Shown one piece after another: positions 11,640 through 37,275 of a DNA stretch of 64,000 nt. The position numbers were made by a program, and so were the translations under genes. The notes below the pieces were generated by a model. It ran no database searches, had not been told where the DNA came from, and was given only the letters and a program-made list of their open reading frames with translations. The stretch's first letter is position 1. Each line of letters begins with the position of its first letter. The stretch is from Baylisascaris procyonis (lineage: Eukaryota > Nematoda > Chromadorea > Rhabditida > Ascarididae). The DNA lies in contig JAZARR010000236.1 of the NCBI GenBank assembly GCA_037389465.1, forward strand, positions 744,001 to 808,000, read 5' to 3'.

Positions 11640-14600
11640 CGCGCAAAATGCATCGCGCTGCGTTAATTTCACTAATTTTCTCACTTTTCCAGCGTTACCT
11701 ACTTTCCTTCTAATTTCCTCCGATTTATTTTGAATGTAACGATAACTTCCATCTCAAACGTTATCAGCCCTAAAGTAAATCTGCCCTCAATTGTGATACC
11801 TTCCCAGCCAAAGATAATAAAAGGTGACCACGTTTTGGCCCTTATCCGCTTACGTGTGCACCTGAGTTATGCGGGTCAGAACGATATGTTAGCTAGAGAA
11901 GTTGTAAAGACAACTTAAGTGAGCGTAGAAAAAACGGAGAGAGGGGGAGGGGAAGGGGGAGAAAGAGAGAGAAAAAAAAGTGGAAAGGAAAAGAAATAGA
12001 AAAGAAATTATATGTAAAAATTAAATTAAAAATGTACGATAAATTTAAAATTTACAAAAAATGTTACTTACCTCATCGCCATAGTTCGCCTTTTTCCTTT
12101 TTTTTTTCCAAAATAGCCATTCCAGAGGTTGAATACAAATTCCTTATATCACCGTGCTCCATTTACTCGTTCTACAAGTAGACTTGTAGCCAAAGAGCCG
12201 GGGAAAAGAATAACGCAAAAAAAAAAACAATAATACGGCATTAAACGCTTAAACCTCCATAGCAAACATATCATTAGGCATATAAATGTACCCAGTTGCC
12301 TATGAAACTGAATTCTAATACTTTGAGAGATAAATAATAGTATTCGTAACAATAACTGTCGCTAAAAGGCGATATAAAATCTGATGCTAATAAGTGGAAA
12401 TTAAAAAGGCAAAAAGCACTAAAGTAACCTTAATCAAAAAGATTGGAAATGAAATAAACGAAGTTAAAAATTTTGTGTAATATAAATATACTGGTGATGC
12501 TCGTTGAAAAATCATCGGTATATTGAAAAAAAAATGGAAATTAAAAGGTTTCGAGTAAATATGTCAATAATATTGTGAAAAATCGTAGAAAAGGCTATAT
12601 TAAAATAAAAAAGTAAAGGGTCATATAAAAAATTGGGGAAATACAATAATAAAGGAAAATTAAAGCTTAAGAATAGTTTAATAGAAAAAAGAGTATAAGA
12701 ACTAAAGTACATTTCGAATATAATTAGAAAAGCCAACTATATACAAAATATAAGCTAAAAATTCGTATAGTATAAATTGTAAAGCAAAAAGACGCATCAC
12801 CGACGCGGTGGGTGATGGTGATCAGCGATCCATAAGTGTAAGTGTCACTTTTGGCGGCATTGATCTTACGGTAGCAATCCCGCGTAGAGCAATATTTTTT
12901 TGATCTACGCTCAATGTTAGATCGATCCACATAAAATCAATAATATTTTAGGTTCACTAAAAGATGTAAAATTACACAAATAAATGTTAGTTTAAAATGT
13001 TATATGTAAGAATATTATTTAAAAGGCAATAGCGCATCATTGCTAATGCAGTACATTATGATAAGCTTTTCAATTGATTGATAATAATAAGCATTTCAGG
13101 TTATGCGTGTCGTTTCAAATTTTGCCGCATTTTCGATTAAACAATACGCCTATCACTAAACGCATAGAAGAGGGATTCATCACGAATAGCATCGCAACAT
13201 GACACCAATCTGTCAGCAATCGTTTTTTTTACCAATTTCATCCGTTTTTTTTCGTTTTGGTCGACAAAAACTATAATGTTGCGCATAACGATGAAATACA
13301 AACAAGTACAAACTTATATTTGACTACTATTCCCACCTGCTCCTTCATCTATCCAGCATTATGGTCACCCCTATAATCAGATTCATCAATATGGATTTGC
13401 TTATGAAAATATAGAGGGGAAAAGTTGAAAGGCAAACATCGAAACTTCACCCCCCCCCCCCCCCCACTGTCAAATGCCAGCGCTCAAAATGGAGTTTTTC
13501 GCCTGATACCTTTCTAAACCACCATTTCCGCCTAAAAGGCAACCATACACCACTTCCCAAACAGGGTGTTTAGAAGTGAAGATACTCTTGTATGCTACAA
13601 CACCAAAAAATGTTGATAAATTGATCATTCATTGCACTCACCAGAACCACACTTTGTTATACTACACTCTGTCTACCTGCTTCAAACCTACATTTATTGG
13701 TTCTAAAGTAAAAAAAAAAACCTACTCAGCACCCCAGCATGCCTCCCCAGTTACGATACCAGAAGCGCCCTCTTTCCAATCGACCCACGGTCTTCTGCAT
13801 CATGATCTCTCACGACCTATATTCTCCTTCCCCCTCTGCACTGCACCGATATGGAATTGCGTTATAATGCATCCAACTGCGTAACCTCGGCATATACAAT
13901 GCACGCAAAGGTTACATTTGCGTTGCACCATGGCCAAATTCCAGGTCAATCTACAGTCAAATTGTTCACATTGTCTCATAATACCCCTAATTTAATTCCA
14001 GGTCAATCGTCTCATAAATTTCCTCACCCTATCATATCGATCCAATAAAAAGCGACTACTTTACATAGCCTTGCCAGCAGTACAATGATGATCCTGCTTA
14101 TAAACAATCAGTCATAGCGTCATCATAAAGTATACTCATTTTCTGACGAACAATTTCAGTATTGCTAATGTAATATTGGATCAATTTGAGCCAATATATA
14201 TATTAACGGACCTGAAAAGAGAAAAAAAAAAACATTGAAATGTTTATTAAACGAATATGAAAAGGCATCAACACCCTGCACTTCTTTGTGCAATACAGCA
14301 AATCGAATGAGCAGTGCTGCTTATTCTTATTGCATCCATCATACAATAGGCAATAAAAATTTATAAACTTACAATATTGAATTAAAAACAACGACCGTAA
14401 TCGTACACAACCAAACTATAAAACAGGTTATATACATGGAAGCATTACAATAAAGTGAATATTGCTCCTTCAAATATGTCTTTATATTCCTTATGCAAAT
14501 GTTTTCAGTATTACTTTTAACCTAGCAGCACTAATCAATTTTTCCCTGTCAAATAGCAATTCTGAAACGGAACAATAATGGTGCACTGAGTAACGGACAA

Positions 14601-14888
14601 AGTCTTTCATAATGCGACGGTTCGAGCTTATAAAGCCATCATAAGGCACTCAGCTAGACACAAACAACACAAACACACAAGAAATTGAGTCGATATACGC
14701 ATAGCGGTTCGTTGATAAGAACAACATAACGAACAACACACCAACAGACAACACCATCCACAGGAACACCAATCACTAAGAAAGATCAGAAATGCTGCAA
14801 TGTTTCGATTACTAATATCAGGCTTATCTGATACCTTCATATGCAGTTGCCGTAGTTCCCATACTTCCTGACAGGGAATTCGTTATGT
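11640..14888. other. intergenic, between two convergent genes
   Basis: This separates the plus-strand secreted-protein gene from the minus-strand GFAT gene. It holds an AT-rich region with G/A tracts near 11.94 kb, a 16-base C run at 13450-13465, and C-rich sequence at 13.7-14.0 kb. Short open frames at 11808-11918 and 12.78-12.90 kb look somewhat protein-like but have no linked exons. Confidence 0.45.
13450..13465. repeat. poly-C tract (16)
   Basis: Uninterrupted C homopolymer in AT-rich DNA, one of about ten similar G or C tracts in the window. Confidence 0.95.
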
Positions 14889-14894
14889 TTTATT
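14889..14894 (-). terminator. candidate GFAT polyadenylation signal
   Basis: On the minus strand this reads AATAAA, about 470 nt after the GFAT stop codon. I saw no closer canonical signal in the intervening sequence. Confidence 0.3.
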
Positions 14895-15362
14895 ATCAGC
14901 GCTTTGCTGCAAGTATATCGACTCATCATTTCGCCTAATATGTTTGCGTCTGTCGTTATCTGATGATGGCTCTATGAATAAACTTCGCATGTACGAAAGA
15001 GCTCCATCCAATCATTATCAGCTCCGAATTTAGGTGATCACTCATATAACTTTTTTACATAGCATAAATAAAGAAAAACAGATAGCTTCTTTAACGTCAT
15101 ATACCTCTAGAAGCTAATTTAGAAAGTTTATCCAACCGAAGATCTCTGCTGATCCCTTCTCCTCAAAAAATAAGATCAACAAAGCATTCATCATATCAAT
15201 CAATTTCTCCACTCGTTTAACGATAGTTATCTCTCTTAAAATAAAACAAACATAAAACACATAAATTATAGAAATTGAAGTCAATTAAAAGAGACCGTTG
15301 AATTAAAACAATCGAAATTGAATATAGCCTCGGCAAATGACATAGTGGCATAATGATTGTGA

Positions 15363-28712
<13,350 letters not shown>

Positions 28713-28721
28713 TGCCGTTTG

Positions 28722-28729
28722 CTAAACCT
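28722..28729 (-). other. splice acceptor 9 nt before the GFAT ATG, candidate trans-splice site
   Basis: On the minus strand AGGTTTAG ends 9 nt before ATG. It is either the acceptor of a 5'-UTR intron or a spliced-leader site; the same 9-nt spacing is seen for the gene at 9.28 kb. Confidence 0.45.
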
Positions 28730-28975
28730 TGAATCAATTAAGAAGAATGCTTTGAGAATAAATTACAAAGATTATTCGAAATGCGCGACGACAATATCTA
28801 ATAAATGTTGAAAAAAATATTAACAATGAACGCAATTAACGTGAATATATACAGAAAGATAACTGCAATTTCATACCTCATCATTAACATTTCACAAACA
28901 TTGAGGACCGATTCGACCAAAGGATACAAGCAAATTACATCACTTTAAGTCAAGTGGGAAAGCACACGGAAAGCA

Positions 28976-29000
28976 GTTGGCACGATATGCGCTTTTTACA
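28976..29000 (+). repeat. dispersed GCGCTTTT motif, copy 4
   Basis: GTTGGCACGATATGCGCTTT then TTACA, about 260 bp upstream of the GFAT start codon. It is a close match to copies 1 and 3. Confidence 0.5.
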
Positions 29001-29271
29001 GTCCACTCAATGATTAGATGTAAAGCTTAAATGTGCACAATTTTGTGAAATACAATAGAAGGGATCATCCAGCGAGGAATACTAATTAAAAGGAATATTT
29101 TATGCCACAGACGACTTTCACAATAAACTAATGGATGATATAAACAAGAACGGTATTGCCATAACATACTACTGCAAAGCATGACTACAACAGCCTATAA
29201 AAAAGTGAATACAACATGAGTTTTGCTATTTAGACAGACTCTCATTGAATAGGGAGGTGAGTGGTAAGGAA

Positions 29272-29285
29272 GGGGGGGGGGGGGG
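29272..29285. repeat. poly-G tract (14)
   Basis: G homopolymer followed by further short G runs; potential G-quadruplex. Confidence 0.95.
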
Positions 29286-29506
29286 AAGGGGAAGTAGATG
29301 GCTCATCTATTTCTTTGAGATTAGAAAGGACAGTGACCGACTTTCCCATGTTTCTGACGGCTGTCCTATATAATTATCTCAATTTAAAATAAATGCGGAA
29401 CAACATAATTAAATAAATAGCTATGCCCGTCTGAATCGAAATAAATCTCGTAAAACAAAAGTGAGCTAGACAATTTGAAAAATGAGTTAGCAGTAACATT
29501 TAGCAG

Positions 29507-29603
29507 TTAGCATCCACTCAACTGACCAACCGATTTCATAAATTATCTGCACAATTTTAGCATCCACTCAACTGACCAACCGATTTCATAAATTATCTGC
29601 ACA
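29507..29603. repeat. 50-bp tandem duplication
   Basis: Two nearly identical copies with period 50 (TTAGCATCCACTCAACTGAC and onward to CTGCACA). A more diverged relative of the CATAAATTATCTGCACATAG part occurs near 37.51 kb. Confidence 0.9.
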
Positions 29604-32600
29604 TAGCAAAATATACCGGAGAATGGCTTAGATGTTTTATTCACACCAACCCATTTTATAAATTTCTATAAAAAATCGTCTTTTTATGACTGCAACATTT
29701 TTGTGGTAAAGTTGTCATACCGATCGGTCACTATCCTCACATTTTCGATTTTATAAAGCTGAATGACCCTCGACTCATGGGTGGTGCAACTATAGTTTCA
29801 GTGATTTCCAAAAAGAAACTAACAGGCAGAGGGACACATATATAAAAAAAGAACTACGATTTCTTAAACGTATTCTGCAAAACTGCAATAACGCTTAAAA
29901 TGAAATGCAATTAAGTAGAAAACGATGACATTTTACTGCAAAGAAAGCGAAAGTGCTGAACGATGATCCTTCGACAATAAACGCATTACATCAAAGTAGC
30001 CAGGGTGACCAACCGACTGACCACTAATGACCATTTGCATTTGTGAGATACTTTCATTACTACTATGTTCAAGTGTCCTGACATAAGTGCTCCTCTCGAT
30101 TATTGCGCTTCCAAATATCACGCATGATGCATTGAATCACCTCTTTTAGACACCACAGTGAATTCGTTGCTTAAGCAGTCTGAGCTATAAAGTTGCGAAG
30201 CCCCATAAAGTACTGCTTTTTTGGGTGTTAATGGTTATAGAATTGCCTTTAGATATATACAATAAGATAATTACTATGCGATGGAAAGCGAGATAAGGCA
30301 AACGTCATACAACCATTCATCATAGACTAAGATAGTGACTTAATCAACAGTTTTATTTATTGAATAGCGATGCCACTAAAATAATGTCTTTATAAGCTTT
30401 AATTCAACTATCTTAGCTAAACCCACCCACTAAATATACCATTTATTGCACTACTGAAGCATTTACAACGCTATCGTTGAAAACGCCACATCACACCAAC
30501 ATCAATCGACACTTAACCGACATTACAATTCATTTCCGCATCCAGAAATTTTCAGCGATCGCTCGCGTAGTGTTATGTGACATCGTTTGGGGGATTATAG
30601 ATATCTGCACCCCAATGTTTATAACTGCCGTTGGCTTCTTATGGAAAAGAGTCTCGTTATTACAGGATGCTCTAATCACCGGCAAATCATCTCTCCGCCT
30701 ATCCCCTCGATGATATTGTTCCTCTTTCTGACCTCGTACTCTACCTAAACACCGCCATCACCTTTCTATTCCCCTCTCCTCTTCCCCACTCTACAACACT
30801 ACCACTACCACTACCTCGCAAGTACAACCATTACCTTATACCAATACGTTGAAAAATCAGTGCTATCTATTTTCATAACGAATGCTAATTTGGTAATTTT
30901 TTTAAATAAAAGGAAGAAAAAACAAAGACGAATCAATAACGAATTAGACATCAAAGAAGAAAACGGGCAATGAGAGCAAGATGGTAAGCACTTGTTGGAC
31001 AACAGCCATCTACAATGATCAACAATGTATTCATAACAAAAAAAAACAAACAAACAAAGGTGTGCAAATGGATCACCTTTGCGTAGAAACAAACAAGTCA
31101 CTTTGGGTGGCATTTTATTATACACGCCCTTCTCCCTTCTTCATTTAACACTCAAATTAACCATTGGCTGAAAAGAAGGAATATAAAAGAATATAGTTTC
31201 GTTTGAATTTGTTTAGCTAAATAAAACAAACAAACATCTCCCACTAGTATAATTCTTCTTTTACTGTACACAATCTGCAAGCAGACATATATGCCTACAT
31301 ACACATACAGATAGACAGACACATACAAACATACCGATAAAAGTGTCTTCTCTAGCAATAACACAAAACTTAACTATCCTCTTTAACAACAGTACAAAGT
31401 TCAAGGTAGCTCATTGCATTATTTGCTTGAAATAAATACCGTACAAACAAAAAATAAAGACACCACAATGAACTATGAAATGATCTGATAGGCCACCAAT
31501 GCTAACGTCATCTATTCTACGTGCTTTTATGAGCGATGCCACATCAGCAACGATAGAAACGCAATGCCAACACGGCATATTTAACGATAAAAATGCGCTC
31601 CGCGGAGACTCCAATGGAGCTTATCGTAAAATGAGCTCCATTAACGAGTTGCGCGGGTTCGTGTCTTACGATCCCGTTTCAAATGTAAAACAATGAATGT
31701 ACGATTTCGAAAAACGATTAGTTAGACGCATAGGTACGATTCATAAATACTGAATCAATCTCGCAAGATCTATGAGATGTGAGCATAAAAGAGGGTGCTA
31801 TCTCCAGGTATTGCAACAGATATGACAGCTAATATTCAACTACAATAGCAGTAAAATGAGCAAGTGATAGTGGTATTGCCACCTTCTGGTTTTGTAAAAA
31901 TATTACCATTTTTAGCAATCTTATAATATTTCGTTCATGGCAAATCTATTCGTTTATCGGAAATCATTGAGGGAGATAATAAAACAAAATATTTTGAAGC
32001 ATAAAACAATAGTAATGTATTTATGTATAAAAACTGATTGCTGTAATTATTTAGAAATAACATTTCCCACGATTCCTATAAAAATACTACGTTTCTTTCT
32101 AATATAAAAATTCTTTTATAGAAAAAAAAAGGAAATTAGAGCTATCGAACCTAGAATAAAATCGCTCAAAAAGAAGACATTTTCCGGATAGAGCTCCTGG
32201 AAAATTAAAAACCCCGGGCTTTTAGCTCAAAGAAATACGGTGGTCGATTGAGATACAACTAACGAATAAAAGAGAAAATACGATGTGAAACTTTTCGGAT
32301 GAACTATTAGCAATACTCGGTTACCTGAGGTCTTGCTTCCGGTATGGTTTCGCGGTCGAGTTTTCTAGTATTTCGCAGCTGAACTTTCTAGTAAAGGTGT
32401 TTGCTTCACGAGAAGAAAAATTAATTGAAGGTAAAGTGAAAATATTATTGAGAGAACAATATCCCCGCCGAATATTTTTTTTTTGTACTAAATTAGAAAA
32501 TCAATAATAATAAATAAATAAAACTCTCAATAAAGAAGTAATTGAAGAAGTACCGAAGAAAATAATTCGTTTGCAACAGAAGTGAATAGTTAAAGTTAAC

Positions 32601-32809
32601 GACAATTTATTTTGATGAAAGATATTGCAAATAACGCATCAAAATTAATAAAAAAAAAAAAAAAAACAGTGGAAACGACAATCTGCAATACTCTTCATCG
32701 ACAAACATATAAGATCTATATGGATCCGATTCGTTAAGGGATATTCGTATATACAATACTCTATCATCAGTTTATCTCTGAGTGAAATTTACAAAATTCT
32801 ACGCGGGAA

Positions 32810-33045
32810 AAATTTGGATGGAATGGTTGGAAAAATTTTTTGCAGGAAATGATTGAAAAAAAAATTCCAACAGAAATGACTAAGAAAATCCCAATAGAAA
32901 CGGGTAAAAAAAATACCAATAAAGACGGTCGGAATAATCTCGATAGCAATGATCGAATAAATCCCAATTGAAAAGGGTGGAAAAGATACCCAATAGGAAT
33001 GAGAGAAAAGAAAAATTCCAATTTGAATGGTTGCAAAAAATTTCG
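32810..33045. repeat. degenerate tandem repeat, unit about 25 bp
   Basis: Eight or so diverged units of the type CCAATAGAAATGAYTGAAAA with varying A runs. The minus strand translates to a repetitive Phe/Ile/Pro-rich frame that I treat as an artefact. Confidence 0.6.
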
Positions 33046-34052
33046 ATATAGGAGTACCTTAAATAATCGAAATAGTATTATTCCCCTCCCCCTCCGGCCT
33101 CCCCCTCCCCGCCTCCCCTTATCATTCAGATATATACGAATGGAAATTACCCACCCAATAAAATATCTCTCGAATCCATCACGTAACGATTCCCAAAAAA
33201 TTGAGCAAACCCGAGAGCATCGATGACGCGATCATCCATCCAACCGACTAAACAACTCAAATGACACAAACGACAAATGCTCCACACACCATTTTAAGAG
33301 AAATGTTAGAGCGGTGAGACAAGTAGAGAGTGCAGACAATCAGACAAATGTGCCCTCCAAACAGCTTCTGATCGACGTGGCACTTTATCTACTATCTACG
33401 TATTTAAACGCTCCAATGAATGATGTCATTGATGTCGAGAATAGGTCAAAGGTTATTACTTTTAGGTAATTTATGAGGAAGGTAATCGAGAGAATGTAGT
33501 TTTGGAAGAGAGGCAGACATTTTGCGATTCAGCAATGAAGCCAATACAAACGAATTTAGCCGGAAGTAATGCAGTAAATAACTAAATGAGTAAATAATAA
33601 CTGAAAAACCGGAAATAATTAAGTAAATAAATAAGTAGAAATAATAATAATAATAAAAAAATATGTTTTTTTATGTTTTATCATTTCCACATATTAAAAT
33701 AAATAAAATTAAATAAATAAATAAATAAATAAATAATTTTGCTTGTAAAATCAACAATTTGCTCTATTATTATATCATAAAAAGACGTAGCGCATAGATC
33801 GACGGGCTAAATTTTCTTACAATTTTAAGCAATACCAGATGACATCATAGCATAACGGCGAATGTATAAATCAGAAATGGGAGTTTGCTCTACCGTAGAT
33901 AATGTTTGAACTCCCGTAATATCGCATGTTATATTTAGGCCTATTGAACGTTTAAGTAAACAATTGTAATTGAGGTCATCAAATAAAACACACCTATGGG
34001 GGACAACTTCTTAACTTACTGTAATTCTTTTGATATCTGTAACTTGTATATT

Positions 34053-34068
34053 CCCCCCCCCCCCCCCC
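34053..34068. repeat. poly-C tract (16)
   Basis: C homopolymer, 300 bp from a G-rich tract of opposite strand bias. Confidence 0.95.
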
Positions 34069-34366
34069 TTCTCTAGAAGCCTAAATTTTCTCAACGCTTT
34101 CCTTGAATGCTTTTCCTAGTATTAGACCTTTCCATCACGTAGAGCCCCTTGAACCATTATGACACCATTGGGATACTCATTTATGAATACTCGTGTTCAT
34201 TAAACAAAGTACCTTTTCTAGTATAAAAGTGAACATATAAAATCACAAGTACATGTGGTCTAGCAGCCCTTAATTATCAATAACTATTTGCTGGAATCAT
34301 CCATATCCTCTTATTTCAACAATGAATTATCGCTCCACTATCGCTGAATAAGCCTCAATTTTTTTT

Positions 34367-34395
34367 GGGGGGAGGGGGGGGGGGGTGGGGGAATT
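34367..34395. repeat. G-rich tract
   Basis: Four G-run blocks separated by single A or T bases; a potential G-quadruplex. Confidence 0.9.
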
Positions 34396-34970
34396 TACAT
34401 ATTATTACGATGAATATTGGTTCTCATCACTCAATAATATAGGCATTTATTTACCAATAAAAGAAACGAATTGAATTATTACATCCAAATATTTTTTTAT
34501 ACGGCACTAAATTTACATCACAATAACGTTCATTTTATAAAGTACAAATAGCATTGATGCACTCTTCACCTAAATGCTATTCGATAAAACGTCAAACATT
34601 ATTACACAACACACATTGCATTCATATTTTCTATACTCTTTTAATGATTGAAAATTGTAAACACAAATATTTCGATCATAATTCAATAGTGGAAAATCGA
34701 GAAATGACTAATCGTCTATGAATATAAACCTAAAATATCATGAAAAAAAATATATAAGAAAAGGTAAGAAATATAAGAAAACAATATCGGTATCACATAT
34801 ATCCAAATATATTTGTTCGCCAAATAGTTTCAACTCATGAATCACTAAATCTGAAGAGATGAGATTTGGTAGATCTAATCTATAGTAATTTTCCAGTTGA
34901 TCTATCGTCATCTAATTGAGATATCGAACGTTGAAAAAAATTTGATCCCTCTGGAAATAGGCAAAATTAT

Positions 34971-34992
34971 AAAAGCGCATACCCCGCCAATG
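34971..34992 (-). repeat. dispersed GCGCTTTT motif, copy 5
   Basis: On the minus strand ATTGGCGGGGTATGCGCTTT then T. It shares TTGG, TATGCGCTTTT and spacing with the other copies. Confidence 0.4.
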
Positions 34993-35962
34993 ATTGCCGT
35001 GCAATTCTGCACTTATGAATGCTAAGGGGTCGATTGCCGACGTGGAAAGAAATGAATGTACCTTAGGGGTGGTCGCGTTAACGTTTGAGATGATTCTGAT
35101 CGCTAAGAAAACTCGGAGGGAATGAAGGAAGTGCATCATTGGAAAGAGGTACAAACATGTAAACAATAATCCAAACAAAGGTAAAAAAACATCAAGAATG
35201 ATATCGTGACGTTGTTATTCACTATTCCACCTTCTTTTTAGAGAGACTGTACGACAGTTACATAGATAGCAAAAAATACCACACTGATTTCCTTTTTTAT
35301 GAAGACTCTTTCCTGAATGAATATTTTTGAAATTGTTTGCTTAAAGGCACAAGAATCTTATTTCACGATGAATATCTAAGATTTTTCTTTGGAAGTGATC
35401 TTCGAACGGCATTCGATGGCATTCGACGACTCACCTTTGATGTCTCTAAAGGTGTACATATCTCTAGAAAACGTCAACTTCAAAACTCTATTGCTGTAAT
35501 AAAATGAAACGTTAAGTACTTTTTATTTATTGCCCTATTAAAATTAAGCACCTTATGAGAGATGCACTTAATGTTTGAATTATCAAGACAATAACCTTAA
35601 GTTCTCCTTGAAATGATTTTTTATTTCTCAATATTTAAAAAAAAATTTGTTTCTTCATAAAAATTTCCTCAAGTGAATTTTTATTTTTATTTTTATTTTT
35701 TATTTTTTTGAGGAGCGTTAGCGCAATTCTTAAAGTAAACACCAATTCTCGAAAACCATGGGAAAATTAATCGACCTCTCCCAAAAAAAACCTGAAAGAG
35801 TAAATGAGCGCTAATCAAAGATGGTGTCTCATTCATTAGTGTTGAATTTTGTCTAGCAGCATTGCTTTTTTTAAATGCTCATTATTATTGACACCCTTCT
35901 GCATCGGCTGTCATTAACAAGCTTCGACCTATAATGGCAACGATGCAATTATCAGATGCAGC

Positions 35963-35965
<3 letters not shown>

Positions 35966-36042
<77 letters not shown>
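35966..36042. repeat. (TA)n microsatellite
   Basis: About 38 TA dinucleotides, 290 bp before the TGACGTCA minisatellite. Confidence 0.95.
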
Positions 36043-36047
<5 letters not shown>

Positions 36048-36328
36048 GCATGCGTTCCTATTCACTTTGCATTTAAATAAAGCAAACTCAAATTCGAGGA
36101 ATACCAACTCTAAATTTATCTCTGCACTTAATCTCCATCCTCCCCCTCCCCTCTCTATGAGTACTGTTGATTGATTTGACATTTAGGGAATAACCTTTCC
36201 TTCGTAACTCCTTCGTAACTGATGAAGTCTAACAGCCAAATTCGTTTCGAGTATCGTTGACTTTTGCCAAACACAGATTATACATAAGTTTTATTCATGA
36301 TAAAATATAAGCTCTCAATCGCTTCTAC

Positions 36329-37275
36329 GAAGGTACATATGACGTCACTATGTGTCTTCAAGGTACATATGACGTCGCTATCTGTGTCTTCAAGGTACAT
36401 ATAATGTCATTACCTGTGTCTTCAAGGTACATATGACGTCACTACCTGTGTTTTCAAGATATATATGACGTCACTACCTGTGACTTCAAGGTACATGTGA
36501 CGTCATTACCTGTGTCTTCAAGGTACATATGACGTCGCTACCTGTGACTTCAAGGCACATATGACGTCACTACCTGTCTTCAAGGTACATATGACGCCAT
36601 TACCTGTGTCTTCAAGGTACATATGACGCCACTATCTGTATTTTCAAGGTACATATGACGTCATTACCTGTGTCTTCAAGGTACATATGACGTCATTACC
36701 TGTGTCTTCAAGGTACATATGACGTCGCTACCCGTGACTTCAAGGTACATATGACGTCACTACCTGTCTTCAAGGTACATATGACGCCATTACCTGTGTC
36801 TTCAAGGTACATATGACGCCACTATCTGTATTTTCAAGGTACATATGACGTCGCTATCTGTGTCTTCAAGGTACATATAATGTCATTACCTGTGTCTTCA
36901 AGGTACATATGACGTCACTACCTGTGTTTTCAAGGTATATATGACGTCACTACCTGTGACTTCAAGGTACATGTGACGTCATTACCTGTGTCTTCAAGGT
37001 ACATATGACGTCGCTACCTGTGACTTCAAGGTACATATGACGTCGCTACCTGTGACTTCAAGGTACATATGACGTCACTACCTGTCTTCAAGGTACATAT
37101 GACGTCACTACCTGTCTTCAAGGTACATATGACGCCATTACCTGTGTCTTCAAGGTACATATGACGTCATTACCTGTGTCTTCAAGGTACATATGACGTC
37201 ATTACCTGTGTCTTCAAAGTACATATGACGTCATTACCTGTGACTTCAAGGTACATGTGGCGTCACTACCTGTGT
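36329..37275. repeat. minisatellite, 30-32-bp unit, about 30 copies, with TGACGTCA
   Basis: The unit is CTTCAAGGTACATATGACGT followed by CAYTACCTGTGT. Some units lack a GT and are 30 bp. I count about 30 units; roughly half contain the perfect 8-bp palindrome TGACGTCA, which is the cAMP-response element bound by CREB/ATF-type factors. Others are TGACGTCG, TGACGCCA or TAATGTCA. Blocks of variant units recur in the same order (for example 36.39-36.60 and 36.87-37.02 kb), which shows a higher-order duplication. Whether it acts in regulation is unknown. Confidence 0.95.

Larger units (their letters stand above)
29001..32809. other. upstream flank of GFAT, no gene recognised
   Basis: A/C-rich plus strand. 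An open frame at 29933-30121 (minus) looks mildly protein-like (GQSVGHPGYFDVMRLL), but has no good splice signals. A G14 tract sits at 29272-29285. Confidence 0.4.
33046..35965. other. non-coding stretch at the composition switch
   Basis: A/C-rich at 33.1-33.3 kb, roughly neutral by 35 kb. It holds TAAA repeats near 33.7 kb, a C16 tract at 34053-34068 and a G-rich tract at 34367-34395. No gene recognised. Confidence 0.4.

Noticed and set aside
11808..11918. 36-codon frame after TTCCCAG, ending in TAA
   Set aside because: Plausible as an exon, but it follows a stop-terminated exon and has no linked partner.
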